A stretch of 64,000 nucleotides of DNA from Leptobrachium leishanense (taxonomy: Eukaryota; Chordata; Amphibia; Anura; Megophryidae), in contig CM019063.1 in the NCBI GenBank assembly GCA_009667805.1, forward strand, positions 189,107,661-189,171,660, read 5' to 3'. The notes beneath the pieces are model-generated. The model saw only the letters and a list, made by a program, of their open reading frames with translations, had not been told where the DNA came from and searched no databases. This document shows, piece by piece, positions 53,866 to 62,251 of the stretch. The position numbers were made by a program, and so were the translations under genes. How positions within the stretch are numbered: the stretch's first letter is position 1; every line of letters begins with the position of its first letter.

Positions 53866-54568
53866 CTCAACATCTGAGGAAAGGGATTTAGTGGTTATTA
53901 TTTCAGAGGATCTAAGGGTAAGAAGTCAATGTAATAGAGCAGCAGGAAATGCTAGCAGAATGCTTGGTTGTGTAGGGAGAGGTATTAGCAGTAGGAAAAG
54001 GGAAGTGCTCATGCCACTGTACAGAGCACTGGTGAGACCTCACTTGGAGTACTGTGTGCAGTACTGGAGACCGTATCTCCAGAAGGATATAGACATCTTA
54101 GGGAGAGTTCAGAGAAGGGCTACTAAAATGGTCTACGGCTTGAAGGAGAAAAGTTACCAGGAAAGGCTTAATGATCTTAACATGTACATCTTGGAAAAAA
54201 GACGAGACAGAGGAGATATGATAGAAACATTTAAATACGTAAAGGGAATCCACAAGGTAGAGGAAGGGAGTATATTTAAAAGGAAACAAAGTAGCAAAAC
54301 AAGAGGACATAGTCTTAGATTAGAGGGGCAAAGCTTTAAAAGTAACATCAGGAAGCATTATTTTACTGAGAGGATGGTGGATACATGGAACAGCCTTCCA
54401 GTTGAAGTGGTAGAGGCCAAAACAGTAATTGAATTTAAGCAGGCATGGGATAGGCATAAGGCTATCCTAAACAAAAGATAAATCCAGGTAAAGTATCCAT
54501 GTAATTGGGCAGACTAGATGGGCCGAAAGGTTCTTATCTGCTGACATTGTTCTATGTTTCTATGTTAA
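53866..54568 (+). mobile_element. CR1 LINE 3' fragment
   Basis: 5'-truncated CR1 in plus orientation. The coding end carries LMPLYRALVRPHLEYCVQYW, RVQRRATKMVYGL, LEKRRDRGDMIETFKYVKG and MVDTWNSLPVEVVEAKTVIE, the conserved C-terminus of CR1 reverse transcriptase, with a stop at 54481. The 3' UTR includes gggcagactagatgggccga and ends in ttctatgtttctatgtt repeats, typical of CR1. It is joined in frame to the retroviral env upstream, so one 560-codon open frame (52799-54481) spans both. Confidence 0.92.
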
Positions 54569-54903
54569 TTTATGGAGATAACTACAACTGAGTCTTATGA
54601 AAAGCTACACCCTATAGTGATGCTACAACCACAGAGCAATGAGTCCATCTACCCCCTCCCTCGGGACACCCGTATCTAAATTGCCTTGAGATAGGATTTG
54701 TGACCCTTTGCAAGATGAGTTGTAGTCCCGATTCTTGACCCATCAGTCTTGTCACGCCAAAGGCCAAAGGTACAAAGGGGTTGGTTCAATAGGAGCCTTC
54801 GTCTCAATCTTTGGTGAAGATTGGGGATGGCTGGCGAGACTATTAGGGGAACGGATGAAGGCGCAGCTCGTCTCCAAGGGGACACTTGAGAAATGTGCAT
54901 TTT
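54569..54903 (+). other. Retroviral 3' remnant after the CR1 insertion
   Basis: Probably the env tail and 3' untranslated sequence of the endogenous retrovirus, ending in the purine tract before the LTR candidate. No open frame with recognisable similarity. Confidence 0.4.
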
Positions 54904-54913
54904 TAGGGGGGAC

Positions 54914-55430
54914 TGTTATGGACAAGAATATGTATCTGCTTTAATTATATTCAAAGGCCTAGAAAAATGCTCATTTAAGTTTGATATGTCTTTAAGAAAT
55001 GATTAATACAACTGTCTTTTCAGATAAAACCAAAATGTATCTTGCGTAACTTTTCTGTTTCTGCAGAATAGCTAACCACAAAGTCATGAGGAATTTATTT
55101 CAGTATCAGGAACAAGGGTGTGGGTCCATCTTGTATCCTGGTACAGGACATCACCCACACACCCATGATGGTGAAAAACGGCTGACTACGTCGATGACGC
55201 ATGATACCTTGACCTTTAGAAATAGCTGATATTTGATTCTTATATAGTTAATAAAATAATCTGTATGTACACAATTTTATGCTGAAGTTGACTAAAATGT
55301 TAAGTTGACTCTCACTCGCTTACGCAGCAAACTACTATAAACATGTATCGAAACCTATCATTAAAGGAGAGAGATCACTGGCTTTGACCAGAGAGGCTGC
55401 ATAGACCCATTCGTTGTCTGTGTGATTTCT
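54914..55430 (+). repeat. Candidate 3' LTR of the endogenous retrovirus
   Basis: Follows a purine tract (taggggggac, 54904-54913) and starts TGTTATGG. It contains a TATA-like cttatatagttaataaaata near 55238 and a possible AATAAA. The end is uncertain, near where BEL sequence resumes at about 55450. No matching 5' LTR in the window, so this is an inference. Confidence 0.5.
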
Positions 55431-55459
55431 TTAAGTGCGCACCTTAACTTACCTGATTT

Positions 55460-56500
55460 CTCCACCGATTAGAACAGAGACTGGCATCCGAAGGAAGAGG
55501 ATATTGTCCTCCATTTCAGTTATGCGCCCTTATGAAGCAGTCTTTCCTTCACATGATATTGGTGTGGCCGTCAGGCAGAACAAGAAGTCCATCCGTTTGG
55601 TAGGACGTGTGTTTTAAAGGAAGAAACTGAGTAAGATTTTCTGCCTTTGTCTCGACAAACGTTGCCTGTGATGACCCAGCCTAGATCCAGACACTGAGCA
55701 TATGGAGCATCATGTGGACCATTGATTTGTTGACGAACTTTGTGCACCCTTAAGATGTCTCGGCCGAGCAACAACAGGATATCAGCACTTCCGTCGAGGG
55801 CTGGTATTTGCCAGGCTATGTCCTTCAAGGGAGAATGGTGTAAGGCAGCTTCAGGAGTAGTCTGGTTGCACTCAGTGATAGTGGGCAAAAGTATTTCCAC
55901 ATTGTTGTTCAGAGGAGCAACCACAAGACCGCTGGCTCTCCTAAGACTTCTGTAGTGCAAGTAGTTAGGGTATACAGTAGAGCATTTTCTTTTATGTTCA
56001 AAAGTTCAAAAAGTGTGTTGTTGCAAGAGATCTGTTACTCTGATCATCCAGAATAGTATACAGTCTTATGGCCTTTTCAGGTTGACCTCTTGGGTATACA
56101 CGAACCAAACATATCTTTGCGCAGGATTTGTCACAGTCAGAGTCCTTCTCCACAGACTTCTGTACATGATTAGAACACTGAGGTGGAAGGTGATGCTTGA
56201 TCTGTGCGCTCCCCGTCTTGCTTTGCCTCAGGAGGATTGTTTGTGGGCTTAGTAAAGTTGTGCGGATATGGATGAAGAGCTTGTACATGGTCATCGCTGT
56301 CACACTCTATGCATTTAATGATAGCTTTACAGTCCTTTGCAAAGTGTTCTGTGGAGGCTCAACATTTGTAGCAGACCCCAAATTTCTTTAAAAGTTCTTT
56401 ATGTTCCTGTAGGGTTATCTTTCTGAAGACAATACATTTCTTAAGTGGATGCGGTTTGTTATGTATAGGACATTGCCAATTTGGGTTCTCAATGTTCTTG
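55460..56500 (-). pseudogene. BEL/Pao zinc knuckles and protease region, broken
   Basis: Minus strand. Near 56380-56290 are cysteine/histidine knuckles (HFAKDC, IKCIECDSDDH). Then a part ending LYTILDDQSNRSLA (about 56070), the place of the aspartic protease active site in BEL elements. Then 55960-55571: LLLLGRDILRVHKVRQQING and LDLGWVITGNVC, a conserved linker before RT. At least two frame breaks (near 56000 and 56300). The sequence runs up to the retroviral insertion near 55450. Confidence 0.82.
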
Positions 56501-56525
56501 TTTTGTTCAGTCTTTTCAAGAACTG

Positions 56526-57427
56526 TTAGAACAAAAAATGGTGTTTAGGAGGATAAATAATACTCAGCTTTGGTACTGAAGTTGACTCCCAGGAGGTAGT
56601 CCACCGCTCCAGAAAACCATAAATTGAAGAAAAACACGGAGGCTTCAGTACTTCACAGATGTCACTGGTGTATATGGTCAGGGAAAAAAACAATTGCTCG
56701 TTCAGGAATGATTCAAAAAAATCCAAATCATTTAAAGGATTTTTATTCTAATAAAACAATATAAAATAATTCTAAAAGCCCGATGCGTTTCGTCTATAAA
56801 TTAGACTTCCTCAAGGGCAGTATGTTATACAAACAATCAAAAAATAATAATTTAATACAACATTTCCCATCATTCCTTTTATGTAGTCTTTAAGCGTCTC
56901 TGATTGGTTCCCATTGTCTCTCTGGCGTTGTCCTTATATGGTTACTTCCTGTATTCCCTTCTCTTTCCCATAATTCCATATGTCCAGTCTCCCGTGATTG
57001 CCTACAATCCTTTAGACATCGTTCCCACTTCCTTCTTTGTTGTGAGTATTTCTAATATTCCCGGCGTCTAGCTTGCGACACGTCACATCCAGTTCATCAC
57101 TTCCGGGGTTTCTGTGTGATGACTCCAGTTCGCTGATATCCATCATTCGGTTTTTTCTGTGTATTTTACTTTCGGTTTTGGAAAGCCTTCCCCATGGAAT
57201 GATTCCCGTCCACCATCAATTTTCATGATACTGATAGATAGAGGAATCGAAGGCAAATATATTAAAAAAGATTCTCATATGGATTTTCATGCGTGATTTC
57301 AAAAACATGTTACGTCTAGTTCCTCATTCAAACCCCCTGGTGACATAGTCTTCAATTTGTATATCCAATTGATTTTTTCCCTGACCATATACACCAGTGA
57401 CACCTGAGAAGTACTGAAGCCTCCGTG
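56526..57427 (-). mobile_element. Penelope-like element, short 5'-truncated copy
   Basis: About 900 bp inserted in the BEL gag, bounded by near-identical direct repeats (ttgttcagtcttttcaagaa at 56503 and ttgttcagttttcaagaact at 57431, one 2-nt difference). On the minus strand near 57380-57300 the end of a GIY-YIG protein is readable (INWIYKLKTMSPGGLNEEL), matching the longer copy at 60876. Then follows a 3' region with a decayed hammerhead motif. The two ends of the insertion carry a ~60-bp inverted repeat (56630-56695 versus 57378-57440). Confidence 0.78.
56781..56820 (-). ncRNA. Decayed hammerhead ribozyme motif
   Basis: On the minus strand: GCCC, then TTGAGGA (consensus CTGATGA, two changes), stem-loop GTCTA...TAGAC, GAAA, the short stem ACGCAT, C, then GGGC, which pairs with the first GCCC as stem I. 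Same order as the intact motif at 59691-59740. Hammerheads are known from Penelope-like element terminal repeats. The core changes should abolish cleavage. Confidence 0.65.
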
Positions 57428-57451
57428 TTTTTGTTCAGTTTTCAAGAACTG

Positions 57452-59152
57452 TAGCAGGTGCAGGTAGAACAGTGGTCCTTTTCACTGATAGTGGTCCTCT
57501 ATGGTCTCTGTGTGTCATACGTGTGTTTGTAGGTCTTGGAGGGGGTGAACTGAGAGGGATACCGTCACCATAGGAGAAACTTGGGTCATTCTTTGTATCC
57601 GCAATTCTTTTGATGAACTCGCAGAAGTAGGAAAAAGGAGGAAAGGCAACTTGATGTCTTTCCTTGTACTTTGATCCAAGCGCTGCCCAATTTTCTTGAA
57701 GGCCATACGGTAGCTTGAGAACAATAGGGTTGATGCCACGAGGAGTGTCAAGGTAACTGAGACCAGGTAAGCGGATGTCAGCTTTAGCGAGTTGAAGCTC
57801 TAATAAAACATCGCTGAGTTCTTGAACTTTAAATTCTCTCTAGCAGAAATCCTTGGGAAGCTTTGCAATCTTTTGAATAAGGCACCTTCAATGGCTTCTG
57901 GACTGCCAAAGGTACATTCAAGTCTGTCCCAAGCAGCATTAAGGCCTGCAGCAGGGTTGTCAATATGAACCGCTTTGATCCGTTCAGTAGACTGGGGACC
58001 TAGCCATCTGATGAGCAGATCTAATTCTTCTGTAGCAGTGATGTCTAGGTCACTCATTGTGGCTTTAAAAGGTGAATTTCCATCCTCTGTAATTTTCAGG
58101 CTTGTCATCAACCTTGGTGAGGCCTGTCTTTGTGAGCTCTCTGCGAAGCATGTATTTAGCAAACTGCGACATGTCCGTGTTTTCAGACTTTGGGTGCATG
58201 ACTGCAGGTGACTTGGGAACATATGTTAGTGCTAAGGCATTCAACACTGGAACTGGTTTAATGTTCATTGGCATGTTGGATTGTAACTGTGGAGCAGTGT
58301 GCTTGCTAGTAGGTACTTGACTAGTGTCAAGGTAAGGTGGATAGTTTATTATGTGCATGCTATTGTTCACTGCTTGCTGAGATGCTGCAGTCTGATGTAC
58401 TGGAAGATATGAAAGCAAATTGTCTTGGTGTACAGTAGGTGCGGAGAAGAGACCTTGGTTGAGTGCTTTGGTTGCTGTGACAGGGAACTGACGTTCTGTA
58501 GAGGAATGTGAAGAATCTGAGGCATATGACACAGCTGAGTGTCTGCTGCTACTGTTGTTTCTTTCACTTTCACTAGCAGCTTGTTCTAAGACCTTTAATT
58601 TTGCCATGGCCGTGGCATGTTCACATTGTTTTTCCAAAAGTTCCATTTCCACTTTGTGGCGTGCAGCTTCAGCTTCCATTTCTGCTTTCTGGTGTGTGGC
58701 TTCAGCTTCCATTTCTTCCTTCTGGTGTGCGGCTTCAGCCTCCATGCGTGCGGCTTCAGCTTCCACTTCTGCTTTCTGGCGTGCGGCTTCAGCTTCCATT
58801 TCTGCCTTCTGGCATGCGGCTTCAGCTTCCATTTCTGCCTTCTGGCGTGCTGCTTCAGCTTCCATTTCTGCCTTCTGGCATGCGGCTTCAGCTCCCATTT
58901 CTGCTTTCTTTTGGGCGAAGGCTGCTTGAATTTTAGAAGCTTCAGCGTCAGCACGGGCCTTTATGAGTTGTTGACTGAGTGTGGAAGATCTTGATTGCAG
59001 GGATTTGGAAGACCATGAGGAGTGTCTGGTGGAGGCAGAGCGGTGAGATCTGGATTCATGGAGCTGTGCGATTCTTACGTCTGCCTTTGTCTTTGTTTGC
59101 AGCACTAAATTGTCTCTTTTCTAGATTGAATCTCTTTAGTTCTTCCAGTGAC
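57452..59152 (-). pseudogene. BEL/Pao gag, coiled coil and core
   Basis: Minus strand from 59152 to about 57452, continuing the N-terminal part at 61906-61584 that the Penelope-like insertion split off. A Ser/Arg-rich part is followed by a strongly predicted coiled coil near 58930-58617 made of at least eight repeats of an 11-residue unit (MEAEAARQKAE type), then KLKVLEQAASE, a Ser/Thr-rich stretch, and PVPVLNALALTYVPKSP. After a frameshift near 58080-58100, the gag core (TATEELDLLIRWLGPQSTE, NAAWDRLECTFGSPEAIEG, ALFKRLQSFPRISARE) and its C-terminal end (57751-57452) follow with another shift. It would form the particle shell. Confidence 0.82.
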
Positions 59153-59690
59153 ACTTCAGTGTTGAATACTTTATATATGATCCAAACACAATAAATTAAT
59201 ATGCTTATTGTGAAACTGCCAAGGATGTAGATAAACAGACCACATTATCAAAGTAGCAGGGGGTAACCCAAAAAAAAATCACACCGATTCCAAAAAACAA
59301 TCGTGGTCACAATTGTCACTAAATATCACTATTTGTGAATAAAAAAAATTAACTTTTATTATACCGCATATAAAACAATCTCTAAAAGGCCACCCTCTGG
59401 TGGTACAAATTCACACACAAAACATGAATCACAGGTAGGTGTTGGTTCAAAGTATCGCCTTAATATTCAATATTTCTGACATTAAACGCCCCCTATTTTT
59501 GTTCTCAAATTCTTCAAAAGCAAGAAGACCAGCCTTTGTGGGTTGGTAGGTATAGAACAACAGAGAAGAATATCAATATAAAGATCAACAGGATGAGGTA
59601 CCAACAAGAGGAGCGCTCCCCATCATACTTCTATAAAGGCAATAGAAAGTTATTCCAATACAGCATCCCTACTCTGCATACAAAAATCAG

Positions 59691-59740
59691 CACACTCTAC
59701 GCATTTCGCTACTTCATAGTAGCGTCATCAGACGTTGTGA
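59691..59740 (-). ncRNA. Hammerhead ribozyme motif, core intact
   Basis: Minus strand reads: CACAACGT (stem I), CTGATGA (59731-59725), a stem of C plus GCTACT / AGTAGC with loop ATGA, GAAA (59707-59704), the very short stem III ATGCGT, A (cleavage position), then GAGTGTG (stem I partner, pairing with a G-A mismatch and one bulge). All core bases match the hammerhead consensus, and the tiny stem III is typical of hammerheads in Penelope-like elements. Likely self-cleaves transcripts at the terminal repeat; cleavage itself is inference. Confidence 0.75.
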
Positions 59741-60052
59741 ATAGTTCAGTGTGTATAGAAGAAATGAATCTCCTATGAATCTCCTAGCTTTATATACCTT
59801 TCTTAATTACATAATGGAGCACAGTTGTTAGTATTTAGCTGTAAGATCCTCCTGCTAGTTCCTCATTGGTGTATTGATGATTGGCAGGTCTTCCCTGCCA
59901 ATCATATGTTGAAACTTCAGGGGTCAATATAACAATCGTTACTATTTTGTATGTGGAAACAAAGTTCAATTAGTTGTTATGACTACATTCTCAAAGTGTA
60001 TTTCACCCTTTCCCCTATTTCAATGATTGCTTTGTGGGTTCTAAAAGTCAAA

Positions 60053-60340
60053 GATCGTGGTGCAATGGATAGTGCACTCGACTTCAAGAACATTGAAGCA
60101 CCCTGAAGTTCCGGCTGGGTGGAGTAGAGGTAACATCACTGCTCTGTGTGGAGAGAGCCTGTGGAGTCATGGGTTCAATCCCAACAAGCAACCTCTCCAG
60201 TAAGTGTCATTGGGCAAGACACCTAACGGTACATACTCACCACCCAGGACATACTTGAAAACGAGAGCAATCTCAACGTATCTTTCCTGCTAAAATCCTT
60301 TCTCAAAAGGTCCAGGGGTTTGAGTCCCTCTGAATCTGCC
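60053..60340 (+). tRNA. tRNA-Arg-like sequence, first copy, split by a SINE (pseudo)
   Basis: The A-box-like half tggtgcaatggatagtgcac (60058-60077) and an intron-like gaacattgaag are followed, after a ~200-bp SINE, by a B-box-like half ggtccaggggtttgagtccc (60309-60328). The layout matches the intron-containing tRNA-Arg(TCT) type and the second copy at 60646. After it comes a tail (tcagtaaatgtctttgtgtg ... aaaccatgaag) also shared with the second copy. Broken and not a working tRNA gene. Confidence 0.55.
60110..60305 (+). mobile_element. tRNA-derived SINE with LINE-type tail
   Basis: A head with aggtaacatcactgctctg and the B-box catgggttcaatccc, then a body (cattgggcaagacacctaac) and a tail (gacatacttgaaaacgag ... 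ctttcctgctaaaatccttt) that is also found at 38325-38425. Inserted in the first tRNA-like copy. Boundaries are approximate. Confidence 0.6.
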
Positions 60341-60645
60341 TTTTGAATATCAGTAAATGTCTTTGTGTGGTATCTTTAATAAACCAAAACCATGAAGTAT
60401 CATGAGTGCAAATATAAAGACATTACTTTATGTTAAACGGATGTAGTATGGAATGCAATAATAAAGCTTCAGAGATTTCAAAAGAAATTGAGCTATTTTG
60501 GGTATTTTTTGTAAATTTATGCTCCTACTTGAGATGTTGTAGGACCCAAACTAAAATTTCCAAATCTTTTACAAAAGGTGATCTTCTAAGACTTTGACTA
60601 TTACTGTAAATTAAAAATCAACTATTGCATTCTTAAAAAGTTTGA

Positions 60646-60722
60646 GGCTCTATGGCGCAGTGGACAGCGCGCCAGACCTCCAAAGCAACTCAAAGGCTGT
60701 GGGTTCAAGTCCCACCCAAGTC
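60646..60722 (+). tRNA. tRNA-Arg-like sequence, second copy (pseudo)
   Basis: ggctctatggcgcagtggac, agcgcgccagacctcca, a short intron-like insert, then caaaggctgtgggttcaag and tcccaccc. It follows vertebrate tRNA-Arg(TCT) with intron nearly position by position: D-arm with A box, T-arm with B box. The anticodon position reads TCC rather than TCT, and the 3' acceptor strand pairs poorly with the 5' one, so it is probably a retroposed or decayed copy. It sits in the 3' region of a Penelope-like element, on the opposite strand, followed by a tail shared with the first copy. Confidence 0.6.
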
Positions 60723-60875
60723 AACTCTCAGATTTCAGTAATTGTCTTTGTAAGGTATTTTCAGTAGATTGAAACCATGAAGCATTGTAAAAGCAGCTAT
60801 AAAGACATAATATCCCAGAATCTTGAACATATATAAATTGATAGACAATGAAAATTTAGAAATAAGAGTACAGGG

Positions 60876-61337
60876 CTACAAAAGAAATGTGTATGTGAAG
60901 CCTTTATTGAGACCCTTTGGACTTAGTGTCTGTAATTTATATATCCACCACGCTTCTTTTTGTTGTAACTTTTTGTCAAGATCACCCCCTCTTTCTGTTT
61001 GAGTGATCTGATATATCACCATGAAGCGAAAGTCATCTGATTTATTTTCATGGTGTATACGCAAATGTCTTGAAACCGGAGTCTCTCTCAAATAGCGGAC
61101 TGATCTAATATGTTCGAGTATGCGTACATGTAATTGGCGGATTGTCTTGCCCACATAAATGAGCCCACAGGAGCATTGTAGTAGATATAAAACTCCTTCA
61201 GATTTACAATTGAACGACTTTCTAACTTTGAAACTGTTTTGGTCTGTACTGTCACTAAAGGTGTCAGAGGGTTTGGCTATATATTTGCACGCTTTACATT
61301 TACCACACTTCCGTGTACCGCGGTATGTTTGTGTCAA
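60876..61337 (-). CDS. GIY-YIG endonuclease domain of a Penelope-like element (partial)
   Basis: 153 codons on the minus strand, open to the stop. A cysteine cluster (CGKCKACKYI, about 11-20) comes first, then GVLYLLQCSCGLIYVGKT (about 48-65) with the GIY-YIG-type pair VLY/IYVGKT, then LHVRILEH with the catalytic-type Arg, and KEAWWIYKLQTLSPKGLN near the C-terminus with the metal-binding-type Glu. In Penelope-like elements this domain is C-terminal to the reverse transcriptase, which is missing here. The upstream frame continues to 61571 with stops, so the ATG at 61337 is only the first Met after the last stop. Not a complete protein. Confidence 0.85.
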   Translation of the reverse strand: MTQTYRGTRKCGKCKACKYIAKPSDTFSDSTDQNSFKVRKSFNCKSEGVLYLLQCSCGLIYVGKTIRQLHVRILEHIRSVRYLRETPVSRHLRIHHENKSDDFRFMVIYQITQTERGGDLDKKLQQKEAWWIYKLQTLSPKGLNKGFTYTFLL

Positions 61338-61583
61338 TCATGTGGTATTCATTTTTCTCAATTGTGGTTTGTAATGACTATGGCAGACATCATCTCGAAT
61401 GTTCCGCCCACGTCTTGTGGTAAATGTAGCAATGGGTGAGATAACACTCGTAAGTTCTTCATCGGCTGTTAGGATTGGCCAATAGGTTTGCAATATATTG
61501 ATTTTTTATCTCTATTGGCTATGTCATAATCACCAATGAGTTTGATCATGCCTGTGTTGGTTTTTTTTGAAACTTCAGTGTTG

Positions 61584-61906
61584 TACCGCTTTAAGTGATG
61601 AACATATTTAACACACAGTCTTTGATACTTCTGATAAGCGACATCTAATTGCTTAATAGTGCTCTCTAGTTGTAATGCATCATGACATGGTTGAGAGAGA
61701 GCTGACATGGATTTGACAGTAGTACACCATAGATCATTCGTATGAGACAGCAACTCTTCTGTGTCAGCTTCAAGATTTTCTTGTACTTTCCAGGTTGGTT
61801 TCGTTAATCTTTTTTCTCTTTTGTTTGGTTCAGGGTTTAATTCCTGATCTGAAAGGATTTCTGATTCTGGTAGTGTGTCAGATTGCATATTGATTTGCTG
61901 AAGCAT
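61584..61906 (-). pseudogene. BEL gag N-terminal part, cut by an insertion
   Basis: Minus strand from MLQQINMQSDTLPE (61906) through acidic and helical sequence (ENLEADTEELLSHTNDLW, LQLESTIKQLDVAYQKYQRL) to HHLKRYNTEVS at the insertion point. The next gag residues are found beyond the Penelope-like element at 59152. An open frame that runs on to 61469 includes element sequence and is a chance fusion. I assign it to gag by position and by the clean continuation across the 12-bp duplication. Confidence 0.65.
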
Positions 61907-62243
61907 TTTGCTGACATGGAGAGGGTTAATGATGTAGTTCTATAGCAGCAGAGAAATGTATACATTTTGCTCAGCTCAGCTAGGATTCCTAGGCAACGGT
62001 TGTAGAAATATTTGCTTTTACTTACTGATAATATTTCAGTCAAATCACGTGCAATGCATACAGAGTAATAAACTGGTTGTAGTGTACAGAAGCACTGTAT
62101 AAACTGTTTGTAAGGCACAGATGTATTGAAGATTCACAGCACTAGTATCCTGATACTGTTGAATGCTATGCTGGGACTTGCTTGCAGGCACATACAGACT
62201 TGTGGTAATGGCTGCACTGTGTGAAGCTGCTATTTCCAGTGTC
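61907..62243 (-). other. BEL 5' leader
   Basis: Between the gag start and the hAT insertion, with more of it at 63765-63880 before the LTR. Non-coding. I found no convincing TGG-type primer site at the LTR edge (minus strand TCAAAAAATCATAACAGC follows the LTR). Confidence 0.45.
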
Positions 62244-62251
62244 CCTACAGC

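Larger units (their letters stand above)
59165..61571 (-). mobile_element. Penelope-like element, 5'-truncated, with hammerhead
   Basis: 2407 bp inserted in the BEL gag between duplications of ACTTCAGTGTTG (59153-59164 and 61572-61583). On the minus strand it begins inside the coding region, has the GIY-YIG endonuclease (61337-60876), then a long 3' region that contains two tRNA-Arg-like sequences on the plus strand, a SINE, and a hammerhead ribozyme motif near the 3' end. The reverse transcriptase is missing. The GIY-YIG plus hammerhead combination identifies the class. Confidence 0.85.

Noticed and set aside
60646..60722. Functional tRNA-Arg gene
   Set aside because: The anticodon position is changed and the acceptor stem is poorly paired; it lies in a repeated unit within a mobile element. 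Kept as tRNA-like only.
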